A stretch of DNA of 64,000 bases from Actinoplanes sichuanensis (GCF_033097365.1 NZ_AP028461.1:6200001-6264000); one strand, 5' to 3'; numbered from the stretch's first letter, positions 52,942-63,534 are shown. Notes: a model not told the origin generated them from the sequence alone. Program-made: numbers and translations.

Positions 52942-53733
52942 TTACGCGGCGACCTTCTTCTTCGACCGCGAGCGGACGTTGGAGATCACCGCGAACAGCA
53001 CGCCGGCCGCGAAGATCATCGTCCCCATCACGTTCACCTGCGGCGGCAGGCCGACACGGGTGGCACCCCAGATCCACAGCGGGAACGTCTCGGTGGTTCC
53101 CGCGGTGAAGTTGGTGATCACGAAGTCGTCGATGGACAGCGCGAACGCGAGCATCACGCCGGACATGACGGCCGGCAGGATGATCGGGAAGATCACCTTC
53201 CAGAAGGTGGTCCACCCGGTCGCGCCCAGGTCCGCCGCCGCCTCCTCGAGGGATCGGTCCAGGGTGACCACCCGGGCCCGGACCACGATCGCGACGAACG
53301 ACACCGAGAACATCACGTGGGCGATGGTGATGGTCACCGCGCCGAGCGAGGCACCCATCGACACGAACAGGCTGAGCAGCGACGAACCCATCACCAGCTC
53401 GGGCGAGGAGATCGCGGCGAACATCAGCAGGTTCAGGCCGCCGGCACCGCGGAACTGGAAGCGGCCCAGCGCGTAGCCGATGCCGGTGCCCAGCGCGCCG
53501 GCGATCAGCGCGGTCAGCACCGCGACGAGCAACGACGTGACCAGCGCGTCGGTGAGCGCCTCCAGGGCGAACACGTCCTTGTACCACTTGAACGTGAAGC
53601 CCTGCCAGGTCTGGTTGTACCGGCCGCTCGGATTGTTGAACCCGAACAGGATCATCACCGAGATCGGCAGGATCAGCCAGCCGATCAGCATCCAGGTGTA
53701 GACCTGCATGAGGCGGACGCCGCGGCCGTTCAT
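52942..53733 (-). CDS. potC: Polyamine ABC transporter permease (PotC-type)
   Basis: 263 aa, six membrane helices beginning with VYTWMLIGWLILPISVMILFGF. The EAA loop is SLEEAAADLGATGWTTFWKVIFPIILPAVMSGV, typical of spermidine/putrescine permeases; the FNNPSGRYNQTWQGFTFKWY loop near the start is characteristic of PotC-like proteins. A Lys/Arg-rich C-terminus (RSRSKKKVAA) ends in the cytoplasm. It overlaps the other permease gene by 4 nt and is the last gene of the operon. Confidence 0.87.
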   Translation of the reverse strand: MNGRGVRLMQVYTWMLIGWLILPISVMILFGFNNPSGRYNQTWQGFTFKWYKDVFALEALTDALVTSLLVAVLTALIAGALGTGIGYALGRFQFRGAGGLNLLMFAAISSPELVMGSSLLSLFVSMGASLGAVTITIAHVMFSVSFVAIVVRARVVTLDRSLEEAAADLGATGWTTFWKVIFPIILPAVMSGVMLAFALSIDDFVITNFTAGTTETFPLWIWGATRVGLPPQVNVMGTMIFAAGVLFAVISNVRSRSKKKVAA

Positions 53734-54593
53734 CGGGCGGCCACCTTCATGACGTCCTCGGTGCCCAGCGCACGGGCGTACGAGAAGACACCGATCAGCA
53801 GCACCGCCATCAGGGTGAACGACAGCGCCGACGCCGACGGGTAGTCGGAGTTGGACAGGAACTTGGCCTGGATGACCTGGCCGATCATGGTGGTCTCCGA
53901 ACTGCCGAGCAGCTCCGAGTTGACGTAGTCGGAGCTGGCCGGAACGAAGGTCATCAGCACGCCGGCGAAGACACCCGGCAGCGCCAGCGGGAAGATCACC
54001 TTGCGGAACGAGGTCATCGGGGAGGCGTACAGATCCCGCGCCGCCTCGACCACACGCGGGTCGATGCGCTCCAGGGCCACGTAGATCGGCAGCACCATGA
54101 ACGGCAGGAAGCTGTACACCAACCCGAAGATGACCGCACTGGACGAGCCGAGCACCTGGAAGTCGTCCGGAAGGATCCCGGCCGACTTCAGCGGGTGCAG
54201 CAGCACGCCGTCGTCGGTGAGCAGCATCCGCCAGGAGATGGTGCGCAGCACGAACGACACGAAGAACGGCAGCATGATCAGGAACAGGTAGGTCGCCTTC
54301 TTCCTACCCCCGTAGAAGGCGATCCAGTAGGCGACCGGGAACGCCAGCACGATCAGCACGATCGACGTGACGGCGCCGTACACCAGCGAGCGGATCAACT
54401 GGGTCTGATAATCCGCCAACGACTCGGTGTAGTTCTGCCAGTGGCCGGTGAACACGAAGCCGTTGACGATGTCGCCCTCCTGCAGCGACAACGACAGCAT
54501 GGTGACCATCGGCACCGCGAAGAACAGCAGGAGCCACAGCCCGCCGGGCAGGACGAGCAGATAGGGCGTGAGTGTACGTTTCACCCGGTCCAT
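53730..54593 (-). CDS. potB: Polyamine ABC transporter permease (PotB-type)
   Basis: 287 aa from the ATG at 54593, five nt after the stop of the binding-protein gene. It opens MDRVKRTLTPYLLVLPGGLWLLLFFAVPM, the first helix. Other PotB features are SLVYGAVTSIVLIVLAFPVAYWIAFYGG and the EAA loop VVEAARDLYASPMTSFRKVIFPLALPGVFAGV. It forms the channel with the PotC-type protein. Family members import spermidine or putrescine. Confidence 0.87.
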   Translation of the reverse strand: MDRVKRTLTPYLLVLPGGLWLLLFFAVPMVTMLSLSLQEGDIVNGFVFTGHWQNYTESLADYQTQLIRSLVYGAVTSIVLIVLAFPVAYWIAFYGGRKKATYLFLIMLPFFVSFVLRTISWRMLLTDDGVLLHPLKSAGILPDDFQVLGSSSAVIFGLVYSFLPFMVLPIYVALERIDPRVVEAARDLYASPMTSFRKVIFPLALPGVFAGVLMTFVPASSDYVNSELLGSSETTMIGQVIQAKFLSNSDYPSASALSFTLMAVLLIGVFSYARALGTEDVMKVAAR

Positions 54594-54597
54594 GCGA

Positions 54598-55848
54598 TTA
54601 CCCGAGCACGATCGGCTGGAACACCCGCTCGAAGTCGTTCTTCTCCTCGGCGGTGTTGAAGTTGACGTAGTAGTGCAGCCGCTTGTACTCGGCGTCACCG
54701 GGGAAGACCAGCGGGCTGTCGGCCACCGAGAGCAGGAACTCCTTGTCCTCGCCGGACGCGGCGGCCGCGTGCTTCTTCATCTGGGCCTGCGCGCCGGGCA
54801 CCGGGCACACGTAGTTGATGTACTCGGCCAGGGTGGTGGCGTTCTCCAGGTCGTACAGGAAGTCCATCAGCTCGATGGCGTCGACCGGGTTCTCGGCGGT
54901 GACCGGGATGGCCATGTTGTCGGTCCAGATGGTGCCGCCCTCGGACGGGATCACGAACTTGAAGTTCGTGCCGTCGGAGACGTTCTTCTGGAAGATGTCA
55001 CCGGACCACGCCTGAGTGATCCAGACCTCGCCCTTGCCCAGCGCGTCGACGTAGCTCTGGTCGTAGTAGTTGCGGACGATGCCGCCGTCCTTCTGCTCCT
55101 TGAGCTTCGCCGCCGCGGTCTTCCACGCGGTCTCGTCCGACTTCGACGGGTCCAGACCGGCCGCGAGCAGGCCGAAGTTGCCCAGCTCCTGGAGGTCCTT
55201 GAACATGCCGACCTTGCCCTTGTACTTCGGGTTCCACAGGTCGGCCAGGCTGGTCACCGGGTCGGTGATCTTCGACGGGTCGTAGGCGATGCCGGTGATA
55301 CCGGACGCGTACGGGATGCTGAAGACGTTGCCGGGGTCGTACGAGGAGGCGGCGTACGACTTGGCCGCGTTGGCGGCGTAGTTGGGCAGCTTCGAGTGGT
55401 CCAGCGGGGCGAGGAAGCCGGAGTCACGGAACTGGCCGAACTGGATCGAGTTGGTGATGACCATCAGGTCGTAACCGATCGACTGCCCGGCGGACAGCTG
55501 CGGCTGGACCTTGGCGAACCACGGGCCCATCTCCTGGATGACCTCGTCGTACTTCACCTGGATGCCGGTCTTCTGGGTGAACTTCTTGAGTTCCGGCTTC
55601 TTCGGGTCCATGTAGAGCGGCCAGTTGGCGAAGTTGAGCTGACCCTTCTGGGTCTTGCCGTTCCAGAACTTCGCAACGGCGTCGGGGGCAATGCTGGCCT
55701 GCGGCTTGCCCTTGCCCTCCACGCCACAGGCGGCGAGGAAGGCGCCCATCGCCGACAACCCGCCGAGGCGCAGCGCGTCACGGCGACCGAGCCGCGACTG
55801 CGTCATGCCTCGCAGGAGGGAGGGGCTCGGCTTATCGGTGGGGAACAT
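54598..55848 (-). CDS. potD: Polyamine-binding lipoprotein (PotD-type, Tat signal)
   Basis: 416 aa from the ATG at 55848, overlapping the ATPase stop by one nt (TGATG); an internal ATG 14 codons later is possible. The signal has twin Arg at 22-23 (GRRDALRLGGLSAMGAFLAAC) and lipobox Cys41. The mature fold is the PotD/PotF type: LNFANWPLYMD, KYDEVIQEMGPWFAKVQPQLSAGQSIGYDLMVITN, PYASGITGIAYDPSKI, GEVWITQAWSGDIFQ, and EGGTIWTDNMAIPVTAENPVDAIELMDFLYD. The Trp and acidic residues in these stretches line the amine site in homologues. It captures polyamines for PotABC. Confidence 0.88.
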   Translation of the reverse strand: MFPTDKPSPSLLRGMTQSRLGRRDALRLGGLSAMGAFLAACGVEGKGKPQASIAPDAVAKFWNGKTQKGQLNFANWPLYMDPKKPELKKFTQKTGIQVKYDEVIQEMGPWFAKVQPQLSAGQSIGYDLMVITNSIQFGQFRDSGFLAPLDHSKLPNYAANAAKSYAASSYDPGNVFSIPYASGITGIAYDPSKITDPVTSLADLWNPKYKGKVGMFKDLQELGNFGLLAAGLDPSKSDETAWKTAAAKLKEQKDGGIVRNYYDQSYVDALGKGEVWITQAWSGDIFQKNVSDGTNFKFVIPSEGGTIWTDNMAIPVTAENPVDAIELMDFLYDLENATTLAEYINYVCPVPGAQAQMKKHAAAASGEDKEFLLSVADSPLVFPGDAEYKRLHYYVNFNTAEEKNDFERVFQPIVLG

Positions 55849-56972
55849 CAGACTCCGATCGGGTACGAGTGCTGCGGGGCCCAAGTGAGGAAGACGCGCT
55901 CGCCACGAGACGCGACGTCCTCTGCGTCGTGAGCATTCTGGTCGAACACCACGAAGTCGGTTCCAGCGGTGGTCGCCACTGTGTAATTCGTCGAGGTCCC
56001 GTGGTAAACGACCTCGGTGACGGTGCCGGAAAGGAGGCTCCCGTTGACGTTGCTCGGAATCGTCCGGTGCAGGTCGATCTTCTCCGGCCGGACCGAGACC
56101 TCGATCTCGCGGCCCACGGCGACGCCCGCCGGGACCGGCACCACGACGCGCTCGCCGGGGGCCTTGTCGAGAACCGCGAAGCCCTGGTCGGACCAGCTGA
56201 CCTTGCCGTCGATGATGTTGGAGGTGCCGATGAAGCCGGCCACGAACCGGGTCGACGGGCGCTCGTAGATGTCCCGCGGCGAACCGAGCTGCTCGATCAG
56301 GCCGCTGTTCATCACGGCGATGCGGTCGCTCATGGTGAGCGCCTCGCCCTGGTCGTGGGTGACGTAGACGAAGGTGATGCCGACCTCGCGCTGGATACGC
56401 TTGAGCTCGATCTGCATCTGCTGGCGCAGCTTGAGGTCGAGGGCGCCGAGCGGCTCGTCGAGTAGCAGCGCCCGCGGGTGGTTGACCAGCGCCCGGGCCA
56501 GCGCGACCCGCTGCTGCTGGCCGCCGGACATCTCCTTGGGCTGGCGCCGCTCCATGCCGGTCAGCGAGACGATCTCCAGCATCTCGCCGACGCGGCGCTT
56601 GATGTCGTTCTTGGCGACCTTCTTGCGCTCGAGGCCGAACGCCACGTTCTGCTGCACGGTGAGGTGCGGGAACAACGCGTACGACTGGAAGACCATGTTG
56701 ACGTCGCGCTTGTTGGGCGCGACGCCGGTGACGTCCTTACCGTCCAGGAAGACCTTGCCGGCGGTGGGCTCCTCGAAGCCCGCGATCATCCGCATCGTGG
56801 TGGTCTTGCCGCAGCCGGACGGCCCGAGCAGTGAGAAGAACTCCCCCTGTCCGATCGCCAGATCCAGGCTCTTGACGGCGGGCACCGCCTCACCGTGCGA
56901 CAGGTAGTCCTTGCGCACGCCGGCGAACTCGATCGCCGGGGTGGGGACCGGCGTGGAGGGAGGAGTGGTCAT
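55848..56972 (-). CDS. potA: Polyamine ABC transporter ATP-binding protein (PotA-type)
   Basis: 374 aa. ABC ATPase domain about 15-250: Walker A LLGPSGCGKTTT, Q-loop FQSYALFPHLTV, signature MSGGQQQRVALARAL, Walker B RALLLDEPLGALD and H-loop VTHDQGEALTM. A C-terminal TOBE domain (about 280-374) with EIEVSVRPEKIDLHR is typical of PotA/CysA/MalK. It begins 3 nt after the aldehyde dehydrogenase stop, in one leftward operon: dehydrogenase, potA, potD, potB, potC. Confidence 0.9.
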   Translation of the reverse strand: MTTPPSTPVPTPAIEFAGVRKDYLSHGEAVPAVKSLDLAIGQGEFFSLLGPSGCGKTTTMRMIAGFEEPTAGKVFLDGKDVTGVAPNKRDVNMVFQSYALFPHLTVQQNVAFGLERKKVAKNDIKRRVGEMLEIVSLTGMERRQPKEMSGGQQQRVALARALVNHPRALLLDEPLGALDLKLRQQMQIELKRIQREVGITFVYVTHDQGEALTMSDRIAVMNSGLIEQLGSPRDIYERPSTRFVAGFIGTSNIIDGKVSWSDQGFAVLDKAPGERVVVPVPAGVAVGREIEVSVRPEKIDLHRTIPSNVNGSLLSGTVTEVVYHGTSTNYTVATTAGTDFVVFDQNAHDAEDVASRGERVFLTWAPQHSYPIGV

Positions 56973-56975
56973 CTA

Positions 56976-58427
56976 TCACCTCTGAGCGGGGGTGTCATTG
57001 AAGCTCATCACGTGCTTGATACGGGTGTATTCCTCGAACCCGTACATCGAGAGATCCTTGCCGTAACCGGAGTGACCGTAACCGCCGTGCGGCATCTCGG
57101 ATACGAAGGGTAGGTGTGTGTTGATCCAGACGGCACCGAAGTCCAGCCGGCGGGACACTCGCATGGCCCGGCCGTGGTTCTGGGTCCAGACGCTGGCGCT
57201 CAGCCCGAACCGCACGTCGTTGGCCCAACGGACCGCCTGATCCTCATCGGTGAAGGACTGCACGGTGACGACCGGGCCGAAGATCTCGTCCTGGATCATC
57301 TCGTCGGGCTGCCGCAGGCCGGCCACCACGGTCGGGGCGAAGAAGTAGCCGCGGTCGCCGACCCGGTGCCCGCCGGCGACCACCTCGGCGTGGTCCGGGG
57401 TGCGGCTCAGGAAGCCGGTGACCCGGTCCAGCTGGTCGACGTTGTTGACCGGGCCGAAGAACGCGTCGGTCTCGCTCGGCGGTCCGACCTTGGTGGCCTT
57501 GGCCGCCTCGGCGAGCGCCGCGGTGAAGTCGGCGGCGATCCGCTCGTGCACCAGCACCCGGGTCGCGGCGGTGCAGTCCTGGCCGGCGTTGAAGAAACCG
57601 GCTCCGGCGATCGCGGCGGCGGTGGCGGCGATGTCGACGTCGTCGAAGACCACCACCGGGGCCTTGCCACCCAGCTCCAGGTGAACCCGCTTGAGGTCGG
57701 GGGCGGCGGCCGCGGCGACCTCCATGCCGGCCCGGGTCGAGCCGGTGATCGACACGAACTGCGGCGTCGGGTGGGTGACCAGGGCACGACCGGTGTCGCG
57801 GTCGCCGCAGACCACGTTCAGCACGCCCGGCGGCAGGAACTCGTTCGCGATCTCGGCCAGCAGCAGCGTGCTGACCGGGGTGGTGTCCGACGGCTTCAGG
57901 ACCACCGAGTTGCCCGCGGCGATGGCGGGGGCGAACTTCCACACACCCATCACCATCGGATAGTTCCACGGGGTGATCTGCGCGCAGACGCCGATCGGCT
58001 CACGGCGTACGAAGGAGGTGTGGTCCCGCAGGTACTCCCCGGCGGCCTTGCCCTCCAGGATCCGCGCCGCACCGGCGAAGAAACGCAACTCGTCGAGGAT
58101 CGGGCCCATCTCCTCGGCCCGGGTCGCCTCGACCGGCTTGCCGGTGTTGCGGACCTCGGCCGCGATGATCTCGTCGGCCCGGGCCTCGATCGCGTCGGCG
58201 ATGCGCAGTAGTGCCCGCTGCCGCTCGGCCGGGGTGCTGTCCCGCCAGACCTCGAAACCGTCCGCCGCGGCGGCGACCGCCTTCTCGACGTCCCGCACCG
58301 AGGAGACCGGGGCCTGCGCGTACGTCTCCCCGGTGCTGGGGTCGATCACCGGGGACGTGACGCCGTCCTCGGTGCCGGTGTAGGACCCGGCGACGAAGTT
58401 GCGCAGCACGGGAACAGAGGTGCTCAC
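56976..58427 (-). CDS. Gamma-aminobutyraldehyde dehydrogenase (PatD-like), second copy
   Basis: 483 aa, same family as the protein encoded at 35533, with YVRREPIGVCAQITPWNYP-like core (FVRREPIGVCAQITPWNYP), LELGGKAPVVVFDDVDI, NAGQDCTAATRVLVHER and FGPVVTVQSF. Catalytic Cys and Glu are present. It should turn 4-aminobutanal into GABA. Its placement at the head of the polyamine import operon ties uptake to oxidation, while the first copy is tied to GABA transamination. Translation starts at the ATG at 58427. Confidence 0.87.
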   Translation of the reverse strand: MSTSVPVLRNFVAGSYTGTEDGVTSPVIDPSTGETYAQAPVSSVRDVEKAVAAAADGFEVWRDSTPAERQRALLRIADAIEARADEIIAAEVRNTGKPVEATRAEEMGPILDELRFFAGAARILEGKAAGEYLRDHTSFVRREPIGVCAQITPWNYPMVMGVWKFAPAIAAGNSVVLKPSDTTPVSTLLLAEIANEFLPPGVLNVVCGDRDTGRALVTHPTPQFVSITGSTRAGMEVAAAAAPDLKRVHLELGGKAPVVVFDDVDIAATAAAIAGAGFFNAGQDCTAATRVLVHERIAADFTAALAEAAKATKVGPPSETDAFFGPVNNVDQLDRVTGFLSRTPDHAEVVAGGHRVGDRGYFFAPTVVAGLRQPDEMIQDEIFGPVVTVQSFTDEDQAVRWANDVRFGLSASVWTQNHGRAMRVSRRLDFGAVWINTHLPFVSEMPHGGYGHSGYGKDLSMYGFEEYTRIKHVMSFNDTPAQR

Positions 58428-58504
58428 AGGGATTTTGGCCTTCCGTCTAGGGCGATCTCACCCGGACTGGAGGGACCTTGTCACACAGGCGAGTGAGCTA
58501 GCAA

Positions 58505-58543
58505 GGGAATCCGAAGTAATTTCCAAAACCGAAACGGAATCAG
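58505..58543. promoter_or_regulatory. Half-sites related to the 44-nt element, upstream of the dehydrogenase-pot operon
   Basis: GGGAATCCGAAGTAATTTCC at 58505-58524 (leftward GGAAAT-N5-CGGATTCC) and ACGGAATCAG at 58534-58543 echo the two ends of the elements at 35441 and 52841 (GGAAAT-N24-CGGATTC there), about two helical turns closer. The same regulator may bind with different spacing. Confidence 0.35.
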
Positions 58544-58580
58544 AAGATCTGACCCCGTTCCAGCTACGTATTCCAAGGTT

Positions 58581-59918
58581 TCAGGCGCAGAACTCGTCGG
58601 CGACAGAGAGGGCTTCGTCGAGGATCGCCAGACCCTCCCGCAACTCCTCGGCGGTGATCGTGCACGGCGGCACGACGTGGAGCCGGTTGAAGTGGATGAA
58701 GGGCCAGAGACCCCGCTCCTTGCAGGCCGCGGCGACCGCGTTCATCGGCGCGGCCGCGGCACCGGCGGCGTTGAACGGTACCAGTGGCTCCCGGGTCGCC
58801 TTGTCGCGCACCAGCTCGATCGCCCAGAACACGCCGAGACCGCGAACCTCACCGATACTCGGGTGCTTTTCCGACATTTCTTTTAAGGCGGGAGCGATGA
58901 TGTCGTCGCCGAGCGCACGGGCGTGCTCGACGATCCCCTCCTCCTTGAAGATCTGCATACTGGCCACCGCTGAGGCACAGGCCAGCGGGTGCCCGGAATA
59001 GGTGAGGCCACCCGGGAAAGGGCGTTCCCGGAACGTCTCGGCGATCTCGTCGGAGATCACCACGCCACCCAGCGGCAGGTAGCCGGAGTTGACGCCCTTG
59101 GCGAAGGTGATCAGGTCGGGGGCCACCCCCCAGCGGTCGATCGCGAACCACTCGCCGCACCGACCGAAGCCGGCCATCACCTCGTCGGCGATGAAGACGA
59201 TGCCGAACTCGTCGCAGATCTCCCGGACGCCGGCCAGGTAGCCGGGCGGCGGGACCAGGATGCCGTTGGTGCCGACCACGGTCTCCAGCAGGATCGCGGC
59301 GATCGTGGCCGGGCCCTCGAAGACGATCGTGTCGCGCAGGTGCTGAAGCGCCCGCTGCGACTCCTCCTGCTCGTTCGTCGCATAGAACGGCGACCGGTAG
59401 GGGTACGGCCCCCAGAAGTGCACGACCCCGATCGCGACCGGCTCGTTGGGCCAGCGGCGCGGGTCGCCGGTCGCGGTGATCGCGGTGGCGGTCGACCCGT
59501 GATAGCTGCGGTAGGTGGACAGCACCTTGTGCCGGCCGGTGTGCAGGCGGGCCATCCGGATCGCGTTCTCGTTCGCCTCGGCGCCGCCGTTGGTGAAGAA
59601 CACCTTGTTCAGGCTGGGAGGGGCGACCTCGGCGATCATCCGGGCCGCCTCGCCGCGCTTGTCGTTGGCGAAGGCGGGCTGGATGGTGGCGAGCCTGCCC
59701 GCCTGCTCCTGGATGGCCGCGATCAGGCGCGGGTGCTGGTGCCCGATGTTGATGTTGACCAGCTGGGACGAGAAGTCCAGGTATTTCTTACCCGTGTAGT
59801 CCCAGAAGTGGCTGCCCAGCGCGCTCTCGATGGGCAGCGGGTCGATCAGGCCCTGCGCGGACCAGGAGTGGAAGACGTGCGCGCGGTCGTCGGCGCGCAC
59901 CTGCGATTCAGTACTCAC
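58581..59918 (-). CDS. Class III aminotransferase for beta-amino acids
   Basis: 445 aa from a GTG at 59918 (GAGG upstream), 10 nt after the semialdehyde dehydrogenase stop. PLP fold type I with FFTNGGAEANENAIRMAR, YRSYHGSTATAITATGDPRRW, ETVVGTNGILVPPPGY, IADEVMAGFGRCGEWFA and PLP Lys in TFAKGVNSGYLPLG. Because it is paired with a malonate/methylmalonate-semialdehyde dehydrogenase, beta-alanine or 3-aminoisobutyrate to the corresponding semialdehyde is the likely reaction. Taurine-like substrates remain possible in this family. Confidence 0.85.
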   Translation of the reverse strand: MSTESQVRADDRAHVFHSWSAQGLIDPLPIESALGSHFWDYTGKKYLDFSSQLVNINIGHQHPRLIAAIQEQAGRLATIQPAFANDKRGEAARMIAEVAPPSLNKVFFTNGGAEANENAIRMARLHTGRHKVLSTYRSYHGSTATAITATGDPRRWPNEPVAIGVVHFWGPYPYRSPFYATNEQEESQRALQHLRDTIVFEGPATIAAILLETVVGTNGILVPPPGYLAGVREICDEFGIVFIADEVMAGFGRCGEWFAIDRWGVAPDLITFAKGVNSGYLPLGGVVISDEIAETFRERPFPGGLTYSGHPLACASAVASMQIFKEEGIVEHARALGDDIIAPALKEMSEKHPSIGEVRGLGVFWAIELVRDKATREPLVPFNAAGAAAAPMNAVAAACKERGLWPFIHFNRLHVVPPCTITAEELREGLAILDEALSVADEFCA

Positions 59919-59928
59919 TAGCTGATCC

Positions 59929-61416
<1,488 letters not shown>

Positions 61417-61424
61417 GTGTCGAG

Positions 61425-61476
61425 ATTATGTGACGACTCTGGACCGAACAATGACTCGATTGTACTGTCACATAAT
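61425..61476. promoter_or_regulatory. Perfect inverted repeat, candidate MocR operator
   Basis: ATTATGTGAC at 61425 and GTCACATAAT at 61467 are perfect 10-bp arms separated by 32 nt, in the 58-nt gap between the divergent mmsA-type and MocR genes. Arm centres are about four helical turns apart, as expected when a MocR dimer spans two sites. It reaches the first codon of the regulator. Confidence 0.7.
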
Positions 61477-62809
61477 GTTTTACCAGGCCGTCATGGAACG
61501 ACTGTCCGACGCCAGCGCCCGCGGGCTGGCCGAAGCGGTCAGCCGCGCGGTGGGCGACGGCGCCCTGGCCGGCGGGCTCAAGCTGCCGCCGGTGCGCTCG
61601 GTCGCCACCGAGTTGCAGCTCTCCCCCAGCACCGTCAACTCGGCGTGGCAGCTCCTGCGGCGGGCCGGCACCATCCGCACCGACGGGCGGCGGGGCACCG
61701 TCGTCGCCACTCCCGGCGCGGGCGGTCCTGGTCGTTATCGGGCAGCCCTGCGGCAGACTTCGGGTTTCGGACTGGATCTTTCCACCGGAGTCCCCGATCC
61801 GGCGCTACTTCCGCCATTGCCCGATCTGCACGGGTTGTCGCCGGCGCCGAGCAGTTACCTGGACGAACCGGTCCTGCCCGCCCTGGGGGCGCTGCTGCGG
61901 GAGCGGTGGCCGTACCCGCCGGAACGCCTGGCGATCTTCGACGGGGCGATGGACGCGATCGACCACGTCGCCACCACCCTGCTGCGGCTCGGCGATCTCG
62001 CACTGGTCGAGAACCCGTGCTTCCCGCCGCTGCTGGATCTCCTCGACACGCTCGGCGTCCGGGTCGTCGGAGTCGCGACCGACGCGCACGGCATGATCCC
62101 CGAGCGGCTCGCCGCCGCCCTCACCCGGCGACCCGCCGCGGTCTTCCTCCAGCCGCGCGCCCTCAACCCCACCGGCGCGTCGTGGTCACCGTCGCGGGCC
62201 GCCTCCCTCGCCGCGGTCCTCGGCCAGACCCCTCAGGTGTACGTCGTAGAGGACGACTCGGCCGGCGAGTTGTCCTCCGGTTCGCCGCTGTCGGTAGGCA
62301 CGCACATCCCGCGGCAGACCGTCCACGTACGCAGCTTCTCCAAGTCGCACGGCCCCGACCTGCGGCTGGCCGCGATCAGTGGCCCGGCGACGGTCCTCGA
62401 CCCGATCCTGGAGCGGCGGCTGCTCGGCCAGGGCTGGACCAGCCGGCTCCTCCAGCACCTGCTGCTCACCCTGCTCACCGCCCCGGCCTCGATCGCCGCG
62501 GTGGCCGCCGCCCGCGACGAGTACACCCGTCGCCGCCGGCTGGTCACCTCGGCACTGGCGTCGGCCGGGATCGTGCTGCCGTCGGGCGAGGGCCTCAACC
62601 TGTGGCTGCCGGTCGCCGACGAACAGGCCGCCCTGCTGAGCCTGGCCAGCGCCGGGATCGGGGCGGCGGCCGGCACCGCGTTCACGGTCGGTCCGGCCGC
62701 CGAACCCCACCTGCGGGTGACCGTCGGTCTGATCACCACCGACCACGCCGAGGTCGCCGAGCGCCTGGCCACCGCCGCCCGGGCCGCGATCCAGCCGATC
62801 CCCCGTTGA
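61475..62809 (+). CDS. MocR-family (GntR/aminotransferase) regulator
   Basis: 444 aa from an ATG at 61475, possibly nearly leaderless; an ATG at 61493 is another option. N-terminal GntR winged helix (LAEAVSRAVGDGALAGGLKLPPVRSVATELQLSPSTVNSAWQLLRRAGTIRTDGRRGTVV), then a fold-type-I aminotransferase-like domain about 110-444 with LFLQPRALNPTGASWS, VYVVEDDSAGELSSGS and the PLP-Lys site SFSKSHGPDLRLAAI. Such proteins sense amines or amino acids via PLP. It should control the divergent beta-amino-acid pathway and its own gene. Confidence 0.9.
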   Translation: MFYQAVMERLSDASARGLAEAVSRAVGDGALAGGLKLPPVRSVATELQLSPSTVNSAWQLLRRAGTIRTDGRRGTVVATPGAGGPGRYRAALRQTSGFGLDLSTGVPDPALLPPLPDLHGLSPAPSSYLDEPVLPALGALLRERWPYPPERLAIFDGAMDAIDHVATTLLRLGDLALVENPCFPPLLDLLDTLGVRVVGVATDAHGMIPERLAAALTRRPAAVFLQPRALNPTGASWSPSRAASLAAVLGQTPQVYVVEDDSAGELSSGSPLSVGTHIPRQTVHVRSFSKSHGPDLRLAAISGPATVLDPILERRLLGQGWTSRLLQHLLLTLLTAPASIAAVAAARDEYTRRRRLVTSALASAGIVLPSGEGLNLWLPVADEQAALLSLASAGIGAAAGTAFTVGPAAEPHLRVTVGLITTDHAEVAERLATAARAAIQPIPR

Positions 62810-62822
62810 CCCGAACCAACTT

Positions 62823-62837
62823 GACTAGGGCCTAGTC
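62823..62837. promoter_or_regulatory. Palindrome GACTAGG-G-CCTAGTC
   Basis: A perfect 7-bp inverted repeat with one central base, 14 nt after the MocR stop and 20 nt before the Uma2 start. It could be an operator or a short hairpin; there is no T-run. Confidence 0.35.
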
Positions 62838-62856
62838 GGTGTACGACCAGGGCGGC

Positions 62857-63444
62857 ATGAGCGCTTGCGAGACTCCGCCGGCCTCCTTCGACGACCACTC
62901 GGGCCCCTGGACCGAGGTGGAGTTTCTCGCGCTCGATGCCGCGAGCCACCGGATCGAGTTGCTCGATGGAAGCCTCCAGGTGACACCTCGACCGAACGCA
63001 CCGCATCAACAGATCAGCGTTCGGCTCTCGGCGGGCCTCCTACCCGCCGCCGACGCGGCCGAGTTCTGGATCCTCACCGACATGAACGTTCGCCTGTCCA
63101 CCGGCACGATCATGAGGCCGGATCTCGTCGTCGCCCGGGGTCCACGAGTCGTGACGGTCGTGGAGGCCTCCGACGTGCTGCTCACATGCGAAATCGCATC
63201 GCCGAGCAACACCACGACGGACCGCGTCCTGAAGAAGCAGCTCTACGCCGCCGCACGGATCGGGTGGTATCTACTGATCGAGCCGGAAATGACCAGGTAC
63301 GAATCAGCAGCCTTGCATCTCTTCCGGCCGAGAGCCACAGGTTATGAGACCTACGCGGTGGCCGAGGGCGACCAGACACTGACCCTCGACGAGCCGTTCC
63401 GGGTCGCCATCAACGGCAACAGCCTGCTCGGCCTCCAACGATGA
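62857..63444 (+). CDS. Uma2-family (DUF820) putative restriction-endonuclease-fold protein
   Basis: 195 aa from the ATG at 62857 (AGGGCGGC upstream); a GTG at 62839 touches the palindrome. Uma2 features are WTEVEFLAL, IELLDGSLQVTPRPNAPHQQISVRL, the metal-site MRPDLVVARG, VLLTCEIASPSNTTTDRVLKKQLYAAARIGWYLLIEPE, with Asp, Glu and Lys in PD-(D/E)XK order. Members are numerous in actinobacteria and cyanobacteria, with no settled role. Followed by a remnant of a related gene. Confidence 0.87.
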   Translation: MSACETPPASFDDHSGPWTEVEFLALDAASHRIELLDGSLQVTPRPNAPHQQISVRLSAGLLPAADAAEFWILTDMNVRLSTGTIMRPDLVVARGPRVVTVVEASDVLLTCEIASPSNTTTDRVLKKQLYAAARIGWYLLIEPEMTRYESAALHLFRPRATGYETYAVAEGDQTLTLDEPFRVAINGNSLLGLQR

Positions 63445-63451
63445 CGCGTCG

Positions 63452-63529
63452 GCGAAGCATGGCGAGACGCTGACCGGCGACGTTCCGTTTTCGATAGCCG
63501 TCGACACCGGTTTCCTGCTCGACCACTGA
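63452..63529 (+). pseudogene. C-terminal remnant of a second Uma2-family gene
   Basis: The forward frame AKHGETLTGDVPFSIAVDTGFLLDH, ending in TGA at 63527, mirrors the end of the intact neighbour (EGDQTLTLDEPFRVAINGNSLL). Eight nt separate it from the intact gene's stop, and no start or remainder of the gene exists. Probably what is left after deletion within a tandem Uma2 pair. Confidence 0.6.
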
Positions 63530-63534
63530 GCGGG

